Assembly (NCBI GenBank): GCA_037447655.1
Contig: JBBHKE010003181.1
Coordinates: 33,508 to 79,755 of the forward strand
DNA length: 46,248 bases
Direction of reading: 5' to 3'
Origin: Zygnema cylindricum
Taxonomy: Eukaryota; Streptophyta; Zygnematophyceae; Zygnematales; Zygnemataceae
The notes beneath the pieces were generated by a model that saw only the letters and a program-made list of their open reading frames with translations, did no database searches and was not told the DNA's origin. The translations under genes and the position numbers were made by a program. Below, one piece after another: positions 39,569 to 46,248 of this stretch (positions within the stretch are counted from its first letter, which is position 1; each line of letters opens with the position of its first letter).

Positions 39569-42183
39569 TGGTTAGGGCGGCATCCTGTGTACGGATAACT
39601 GACAGCCGATTGTAGGGCCAGGACGCGTCAGTAGTGGCGTTTGATTTGGTACGGAAGATGCGCTGTGAATTAACGAAGGGACGCAGTAATCGCAATCCAG
39701 ATGCTCGGCAATTGCAAGTTTGTACGGAAATTTTGAAATATCGACGGTATCATTGACGGTGATGGGACGGACGATCAGACTTGCGTCTAGTTTAGTGCGG
39801 GCGGTTGTCTCCATGTATAAATACAATATCGCTTTATTGCCAGCGATGATTCTTTGTAGGCCTTGGAAATATCTGTTTTTCTGAGCAGAACTGCAGAGGA
39901 GAGTACAATACGGTAACTCGCTTGCATCGCAACCGGCCGCCTCAAACAAACGGGCCGACTGACAATTTGGCACCGTCAGCAACACCGTCGCGCCAATGCT
40001 CACCGTACAGAAGTGTACGAAACTGATTTTTACTGAAAGTTACAAACACAGTTTTCTACGTTTGGTCCTCCTTTTTATTTGCTACACGTGCAAGGTGTTG
40101 AATCCTGAATAGTCTAAAGCTAACATTTTTGTTCTTTAGCTAGATTTTTTCCTACGAGCCTTCGGCGTTTTCATTCCCGGTAAATTTTTCGTTCGTTTTT
40201 TCTGATTTGAAATTTTATGGCCACGTGTGGCTCGACCTAATATTGTTAAATTTGTAACGAGCTTGCCGTGGGTCATTATTCGACAGCTGCCGGACGAGTG
40301 GCCAGGCTTGACTGCCTGTCCAGATTTTCTGATTTTCTGAATTCGGATTTTGTACACGGTCCCCAGTTTTCTATTGGTCTGAAGATTTGTTCGTGTGGCA
40401 CAGGACGTACTTGCCACCACGTGTACTCCGATTCTCCCTCCGCAAGACTGCTTCAGCTGTTTCAAGCCCAACGATCTTACCACGTGGCAAGAATCGCGAT
40501 TTTGGGACAAAGGAACAACCCAGCCTATCTACAGAAGAATCAGAACCCACCAAAGTGGATCTGAGGATTTCACTTAACGTACGGACAGCTGTGACCACTG
40601 TACCGAAAAAGTACGTATTATATATTTTTTGTACATTTTGCTTTTTTTTTCTTAGCGTAAACGGCGATGGGGAAGCGCCTCTTCCAGAGCCCAGAAGGTC
40701 GACGCGCGTTTCGATATTTTGGGAGATCCTGCGGTTAGAAATACAGAATCTGCCAAATCTTCGTTGAAAAATCGTTCATTTTCGTGGTTGGAGGGGTTTG
40801 TGAAGTTCGAACCACCAAAATTTCGCGGTTCAGATTTTTTTTGGCGATTTCGTTTACTGTCCCCCATTCTTTTTTTTTAATTTTCCTTTATTCATTCTTT
40901 TGGGGGAGCATTGAACCTGGTCTACAACAAAAAAACGGTCAAGGGAAAAGTTTTACGAGTGTTTGTCGACAGAAACTGAACTTTCCGAACAGCCATTGAT
41001 TGGTATGTCCACATCAATTACTGTCGCCGGGTAGTTTCATATATGCATTTATGTCGCTGACACGTGTGAAAAAACTAAAAAATAAGAAACCAAAAAAAGG
41101 AAAAAAGGGATATTATTTCATGGTGGCATCCACACTAGTTTGAGTTGGAAATCCAGCTGGTTACAGAACCGTTAGATACTTGTGGTTTTTTTTTGGCTGA
41201 GCTCCCGGTAATAGGTTCGTCCAGAAAAAAACGAAAAGTTTGGCACACTCTGCTTTCCTGCCGCCTGGCGCCTCTCCCTGAACTCTAAAATGATGTCCAT
41301 GGCCGCCTATTTGGCTGTGTAGCCTTTCTCTCTCTGCCACGTGGCAGTATTCCAGTGCGTCTTTTACTTGTGATCCAGTTCCCTGGCAGATAACGTCACG
41401 TCGCGCCACGTCACACGACGTCTGTCATATTATTCTCCCTTTCTTACTTCGGACAGCTTGACTTTCTCAATTGTTTACTTCTGAAGTTTTTCAGCCATAA
41501 CTTGATCCGTACATACACCTGTGTTCTGTGGATAACGTTAGCTCCCCCTTTAGTTTTCAATATTTGACGTATCAATTTATAATCGGTTTTACCATTTTGA
41601 TCCTTTCTTTCCACCTCTCAGTAATTATAGAAGTGCAGAATCTCCTTTCATTACTTTTTCAGTTGTCTAAATTCACTGATTTTTGCTGGATTTGATTTGA
41701 GGAAGCCTTTCAAAAATTAGGCGAACTCCAGTCCTTATTTCGTTACAGAGAGAGAAACATGCGCCAAAAGATTATATCAGCTCTCTGTTTTTTTTTTCAC
41801 TGCTTTTGACTTGACTTTATTAGATCCCTTACAAGACTTCAAACAAACTGCAATCCTTTCACCACAGGCGGAGACAACATGCAAGCAATAGTATAATAGC
41901 TCTTCGTAAACGAACAACATCTCTCTGTAAAATATCATCTCTTCACAAAATATTATCAGCTTTCGTTTGGCATTACCTCTGAGTAAAAATTATCAACTCT
42001 GTTTGCCAGAACCTCTCCATAACCTCTCTGTGAGAGACTGTCAACTCCCTTTTTTGTCTATTATTTTACAATTATTGTCCTACGATTATTGTCTTACGAT
42101 TACTTTCAGCTCTCCTATTATTTTGCAATCATTATTTCTACGATTATCATTATTCTTTCGATTATCGCAGTGGTACCGGAAAA
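39569..42183. promoter_or_regulatory. Upstream region of the BBX gene
   Basis: No convincing gene lies here. A 143-codon minus frame (39572-40003) and crossing frames at 40136-40767 match nothing I know. CACGTG G-boxes are at 40085, 40222, 40418, 40481, 41061 and 41338. An ACGT cluster lies at 41393, 41398, 41408 and 41418. These are binding words for bZIP factors such as HY5 and for PIF bHLH factors. The 5' UTR probably starts in the CT-rich region after about 41450; the last 150 bp hold repeated ATTATTGTCTTACGATTA words. Confidence 0.55.
41338..41421. promoter_or_regulatory. G-box plus ACGT cluster upstream of BBX
   Basis: GCCACGTGGC at 41336-41345 is a perfect palindromic G-box. Four more ACGT cores follow at 41393, 41398, 41408 and 41418. 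It lies about 0.77-0.85 kb before the BBX ATG. Group IV BBX genes are known HY5-regulated genes in Arabidopsis. Confidence 0.6.
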
Positions 42184-42366
42184 ATGAGGGTTCAGTGCGA
42201 TGTGTGTGAGAAGAACCTGGCGGCGGTGATGTGCTGTGCGGACGAGGCAGCTCTGTGCACTCAGTGCGACCTGAGAGTGCACGCAGCCAACAAGCTGGCC
42301 AACAAGCATCAGAGGGTTCAGCTGCTGGCGCCAAACGCCGAAAAGCCTACATGCGACATTTGTCAG
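42184..42366 (+). CDS. BBX (double B-box) zinc-finger protein, exon 1
   Basis: 61 codons from ATG 42184 (context GGAAAAATGAGG) to the donor CAG|GTGAAA, phase 0. It encodes the whole first B-box: CDVCEKNLAAVMCC, DEAALCTQCDLRVHAANKLA, NKHQRVQLL, then CDIC, the first ligands of the second B-box. The Cys/Asp/His spacing (CX2CX8CX7CX2CX4HX8H) is complete. B-boxes bind two zinc ions and mediate protein contacts, for example with HY5 and COP1. Ending exon 1 inside the second B-box after CDICQ matches the Arabidopsis BBX24-type layout as I recall it. Confidence 0.93.
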
Positions 42367-43890
42367 GTGAAACCACATAACCTTTTTTCACGTTACTCAC
42401 GTTATATTAGTGTATTCTTGTAAACTTTTTCAACTGTTAGCGGGTTATTGGAAACTGGTTTGACTGTTAGTGGATTATTGGGAACTGGTTGACGTCATTC
42501 ACATTATTGTAATGTAATCTTGTTCAAATTATTGTAATGGATTATTGTAAAGTGGTTCGACTGGTTGTTGATTAACAGGGTTTTCTGTATTCACGGTTTG
42601 AACATAAGGTTTTTGCTGTCCATTTTGGAGTTTTCTTCGTTTGTTAGTTGAGAAAATATTACAGGCCGAATAGACAATCCGTGGATATTATAACGTTTTA
42701 GTATTCACAGTTTGAACATTCGGTGTTTGTTGTCAGGTGAAAAAAACAAAGGCAGTTTCCTTATCTGATAGTCACAGTTTGAACATTAGGTCTTTGTTTA
42801 CCTGTTGTCCTTTTTTCAGTCTCTCATTTATTAGGTGAATGGATGTAGCTCGGACAAATATAAAGCGAGTATTCACATACTTTGTAATAAATGTTTAAGG
42901 GCCCCTTTGTTAGGGTTCTCAAAGGTTCTGACGGTGCAAATGATGTCAGCGATTGAACCAGGAAAGAAATACACTAAATTAATCTGTCATTTTTATCAGT
43001 AATGACAATTTTTGATTTTTTTTCTTAAAAAACTGTGTTCTCGAATGCTTTGATGTAGCGAGTCGTGATTTTGCTGGTGCGATGATGTTAGGTGGGGAGG
43101 CAGGAGTGAAAGTGATAGGGGGAGGGAAGCGGGAGGGTGAAGAAAGAACCAGGGATCTGAGGACAGGTATTCAAATAGTCAATGGACAAATGAAAATCTT
43201 ATGTTGGAGCAGAGTAGTTCACTTCACAAGTATGCAATAAATAGACTATGTTTTTTAATGAAATGAGAATTGTATAGCAATTTAAAGCCTGTTTTGGTTT
43301 TTTGCAACCTTTTTTTGTGATTGATTATATTAATTAGAAGAACAAGGAGGTGAATTCTTGTTTTGTTGTTATAAAGAATAAGGTTGTGCTCCGGTTAACA
43401 GTAATTGGATTTTGGAGATGGAAATGAGTTGTCGAATGATTTCCGTTTTTTATTAATTGGAAGCGACAGTGGATTAGTTGTTTTTGGAAAGAATTGCTCT
43501 TTTTCTTGTAGTATTTTGTGATGGAGTATGTGTGCCAGGGATATAAATGTTGACTGTGAAAAGCTTCTTTCACGTAAAATTGTTCCTTTGAGAAATGTGT
43601 GATGTGTTAGAGGTGTGTTAGACGTGTGTGAACTTTTTATTCCCTTCGATTTTCTTAGGTTGTGCTCTTTTTGTTTCTGTTTTGTCTCAAATTTCTGTGC
43701 TGTTGTTGCTTTCTTGTGCAGAAAAAAATATTTTTATATTTCTTCCTTTAAGCTGTACTTTGTCGAGACTCTTTTGATATACTGGCACGCTTGTTGCTCC
43801 CTCTTTTTCTAGGTGTTTCATATCGATTTTCTTACTTCCCTTGGGTAAGAATTACTCAAATTTGTGTATCGGTCTTGCTTTTATGTGCAG
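42367..43890 (+). other. BBX intron 1 (1,524 bp)
   Basis: GT at 42367 and a TTTTATGTGCAG acceptor at 43890. It is T-rich and holds irregular direct repeats of GTTAGTGGATTATTGGGAACTGG type (42437-42570) and of CAGTTTGAACAT(T/A)AGG (42590-42800). The frames 43334-43573 and 43615-43812 are not coding. Confidence 0.88.
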
Positions 43891-44430
43891 GAAAAATCTG
43901 CTTTCTTTTTCTGCCTTGAAGATCGAGCTCTCCTTTGTCGAGACTGTGACGTTTCCATTCATCTTCCAAACTCTTTGTCAGCGTCACATCGAAGGTTTTT
44001 GATGACAGGGACTCGGGTTGCTCTTGAAGCTGTTCCAAACGACTCTCCTTCCGATTCTGGATTAGAAGAAGCACAAGCAGTTCCTGGAGAAATCGGAGGC
44101 CCTTGTATAGAGGGAGCCATGACCGGAACCTCGAGAATGAACCAAAACTTAGGAGGGGGAGGGTTATATAATGGTCTAGCTTCTACGTCTATTCCTGTGC
44201 GAGGAGGTCATGGGGGTGCTCAGCAACCGGCTATGATGTTTGGAGGGTCGAGTGCAATGATGAGTCAAGGTCGGTCAAGTTTAGCGACTGGAGGAGCTTC
44301 CGGTTTTGGAAGGAAAAATAGTTTCTCTGATTTGACGATGGATACGGCCCCAGGATGGAGAGTGGATGAGTTTCTCAACATTCCAGAACTTGCAGATGGT
44401 TATACCCTGGCGGACATAGGTTCCTCCAAG
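43891..44430 (+). CDS. BBX protein, exon 2: second B-box and M6-like motif
   Basis: 180 codons, phase 0 at both ends (acceptor TGTGCAG|GAA, donor AAG|GTCAGT). It completes B-box 2 with EKSAFFFCLEDRALLCRDCD, then VSIHLPNSLSASHRRFL. The middle is Gly/Ser-rich and probably disordered. The block PGWRVDEFLNIPELADGYTL resembles the M6-type motif of BBX20-BBX22/BBX24 proteins. The protein has two B-boxes and no CCT domain, placing it in structural group IV (BBX18-BBX25). These act in the nucleus as HY5 cofactors or antagonists in light signalling. Confidence 0.92.
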
Positions 44431-44783
44431 GTCAGTTTTTTCAACCAAAGTCTTAAAGTTAATGTGAATGGATGTCTCTATTGTCGGACAGCTACTGTGC
44501 AGAAGAACCTAAAAAACCCTAGAAAATCTTGGACAATCTAGTTTCTTCATCTATCAAGTTTGTTGACCATTTGAAGACGTGCTATGATTTAGTCATTGAG
44601 ATTCCAGAGCTGCGTCCGTGAGTATTTGGAATATATTTTATTGATTTTGCTATTAAGGAGAAATGGGGATTTGCTCCTTAGTTGTCAAAGATAAGCCAGC
44701 TTATTTTCCTCCTCCTCTATTCTGCATAAAATATCTCTGACTGATTACTTTTTGTGTTTTTTCTGTTGTTTGATTATCAACAG
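44431..44783 (+). other. BBX intron 2 (353 bp)
   Basis: GTCAGT donor and TTATCAACAG acceptor. Reading through would add VSFFNQSLKVNVNG and more, to a stop at 44541, so retention would give a shorter protein without the C-terminal motif. Confidence 0.85.
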
Positions 44784-45059
44784 GCGGAAGTGGAAGTTGC
44801 CAGTTTAGGTGATTTTGATTGGACCGCGGACTTGAGCTTATTTGACGAACAAGTTTACGCAGAATCCCTTCATGAAGTGCCGTCACTCCCACAGCTTATC
44901 GGGGCTCCAAGCTCGAGTCGGGTACAGTCAACTTTGAAAAATAGGACACGTCACGACAATGCGGCCGTAGTACCAGATTATGACGACGCTTTTGTCGTTC
45001 CGGATTTGGGACTGGAATCATCGCCACCTGCTCCGAAAAGGCGGCGGAATTACTTGTGA
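44784..45059 (+). CDS. BBX protein, exon 3: acidic tail, VP-like motif and NLS
   Basis: 91 codons plus TGA, giving a total protein of 332 residues. It begins AEVEVASLGDFDWTADLSLF, a block shared with other group IV BBX proteins, then EVPSLPQL. Near the end are two Val-Pro pairs (AVVPDYDDAFVVPDLG). VVPDL fits the VP motif through which BBX and HY5 proteins bind the COP1 WD40 domain. PKRRRNYL at the C-terminus is a likely nuclear signal. No break or unusual codon is seen, so the gene appears functional. Confidence 0.9.
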   Translation, partial: AEVEVASLGDFDWTADLSLFDEQVYAESLHEVPSLPQLIGAPSSSRVQSTLKNRTRHDNAAVVPDYDDAFVVPDLGLESSPPAPKRRRNYL

Positions 45060-46200
45060 AGGTTATCTTAATGTAAGAGAGGTTCAATAGTCTTCTTTTG
45101 GAGGATGATTTTTTGGAGGATGTTTTGGAGGATTTTTTGGAGGATATTTTGGAGGATTTTCTCTATTTTTTTTTGGATTAGGGTTTCCTAGGCTCCTCAT
45201 TGACAGGACTCCATAAAAGCGTTCAAACTCTGTTTTGGCCGTAACCTAACCCTAATTGGTGTCCTACTGTAGGGCAATGGGTTCTATTCAGTGGAGGACA
45301 CCGCGATTCTGAATAGAGCTAGTGGTTTATTAACCTGCTGCAATTCCAATTTTTTTTAAGTGTCGTTCTCGAAGAGGTTTATGTTGAAGAGGAGAAAGGG
45401 CTTGGAGATGAGCCTAAGTTGTCCTGAAATAGGATAATTAGTAAGGATGTAGTTTTGGCGTTTTTTTTATAGTAGTGGGGCATATTGTCTGGAATCGATA
45501 AATCTGGACTCAAATTCCTGGGATTGAAAAGTCTTGGATTGAAAGGTCTTGGATTGAAAGTCTCTGAGGGATTGATTTTTTTTTTTAAGGAGTAAGGAAA
45601 TGTCAAGTGTAACGAAGTCGGTGAGCTAAGCTTGCCGAATAGCAAATGCGTCAGATTGGCTTAAATAGAGTTCTGTTGAAGATTTATTGGTTTACAAGGA
45701 AAACTAAAATTCCCTAGTATTGTGTACGTTTTTGTTGGGGAGAATCTAATGTCGGTACTATGTCGTTTCTATGTCAGTTCGGTCTTCGTGATTTGCAGGG
45801 GTTTCCATGTTGAAACCGCTCAGCTTTATGTTTTTTTTTGCTCGACTGCAAGGACAGTGCGAGGATATGGTGTACATAGGGAAATTTGTAGTTTTCCGGC
45901 TGATTGTAGGCATGTCATAAAACTTATAAATATATCTTTTGCAAAAGAGAGAGACAGTGATGGAGCATTGCTGTGCTGATTGGTACTGAATGCCTTTCTG
46001 GGTTCCATCTTGGGAGAGTGAGATATGATGTGTGACTCTTTGTGAAGGAGCTGTGTTACAAGTGAACAAGGTTGTTCATCTTCTTGTGCCTTTTTAATGT
46101 AATTGATCGACATGAGGAAAGCTGTCTAAAAAACCCTGAAATCCATGAATATTTCCCCCTGAACGTATCAATGGTAGTCTATCACTCGGCTTACTAACAA
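45060..46200 (+). other. BBX 3' UTR and downstream DNA
   Basis: It contains the GGAGGAT repeat, a three-copy 15-bp repeat of GGATTGAAA (45521, 45536, 45551) and no recognisable gene. The poly(A) site cannot be fixed. Minus-strand frames at 45379-45645 and 45758-46113 lack any family signature. Confidence 0.45.
45096..45160. repeat. GGAGGAT minisatellite in the BBX 3' UTR
   Basis: GGAGGAT starts at 45100, 45115, 45127, 45139 and 45151, separated by T-runs, with a period of 12 bp after the first step. It lies 40-100 bp after the stop codon, so it is probably transcribed. Confidence 0.85.
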
Positions 46201-46204
46201 ACTA

Positions 46205-46216
46205 GTGCCCCCCCCA

Positions 46217-46247
<31 letters not shown>

Positions 46248-46248
46248 C
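46205..46248. repeat. (C)n then (CT)n microsatellite at the window end
   Basis: A C-run interrupted by one A, then CT dinucleotides to the last base. Confidence 0.95.

Noticed and set aside
39572-40003. 143-codon minus-strand frame upstream of BBX
   Set aside because: No recognisable motif, no clear promoter or splice context. Possible but unsupported.
40136-40767. Crossing frames on both strands in the BBX upstream region
   Set aside because: They overlap one another on both strands, have basic low-information composition and match no family I know.

Overview
The window is nuclear DNA from a land plant. The evidence is a light-signalling type double B-box (BBX) gene with three exons at the right end, a plant ALKBH9/10-type gene fragment at the left end, and Ty1/copia, hAT and MITE elements of plant type in between. 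The genus cannot be named from the sequence. The repeat load, AT-rich introns and BBX sequence would fit a non-flowering plant, but that is only an impression.

Left part (1-6.1 kb, minus strand): two exons of an ALKBH9/10-like gene (exon 1 at 6037-5671, exon 2 at 3545-2700), joined by a 2.1-kb intron full of microsatellites and minisatellites. The splice phases agree. The catalytic 2OG-Fe(II) domain is not in the window, so the gene either continues past base 1 or is truncated. Bases 1-2668 hold four unrelated tandem repeats. From 6.7 to 8.5 kb there are three members of a TIR element family (about 540 bp). From 9.33 to 12.44 kb lies a 3.1-kb minisatellite with a 9-bp unit.

Middle (12.7-36.3 kb): a three-level nest of Ty1/copia elements. 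Element I (+, 18084-34955, TSD TGAAC) has element II (-, 21885-32978, TSD ATTGC) inserted in its reverse transcriptase. Element II has the gag-only element III (+, 27861-32505, TSD ATAAA) inserted in its 5' LTR. LTR divergence counted by eye falls from about 5% (I) to about 3.6% (II) to 0.7% (III), as nesting predicts. A 277-bp tandem duplication sits at the II/I junction. A 998-bp solo LTR (TSD GTCGC) lies just to the right. A second copy of element I's 5' LTR and gag start lies 5,403 bp upstream at 12684-13696, with no difference that I can see. Between the two copies are a hAT transposase remnant and a palindrome with arms of about 455 bp.

The most interesting observation concerns all three copia elements. 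Directly after the 5' LTR each has GGTTATGGG(C/G)CCAC, which is complementary to the anticodon arm of plant initiator tRNA-Met rather than to its 3' end. This is the half-tRNA primer site known from Drosophila copia. Here the site is also gag coding sequence, because the gag ATG lies inside the LTR. The reading phase across the LTR/PBS border is the same in all three elements, and the end of the solo LTR fits it too.

Right part (36.8-46.2 kb): an 80-bp-TIR element carrying a nested MITE, a second MITE, a small MITE of another family, then the BBX gene (42184-45059, +). Six CACGTG G-boxes and an ACGT cluster lie 0.8-2.1 kb upstream of its ATG. The BBX gene is the only intact gene in the window.
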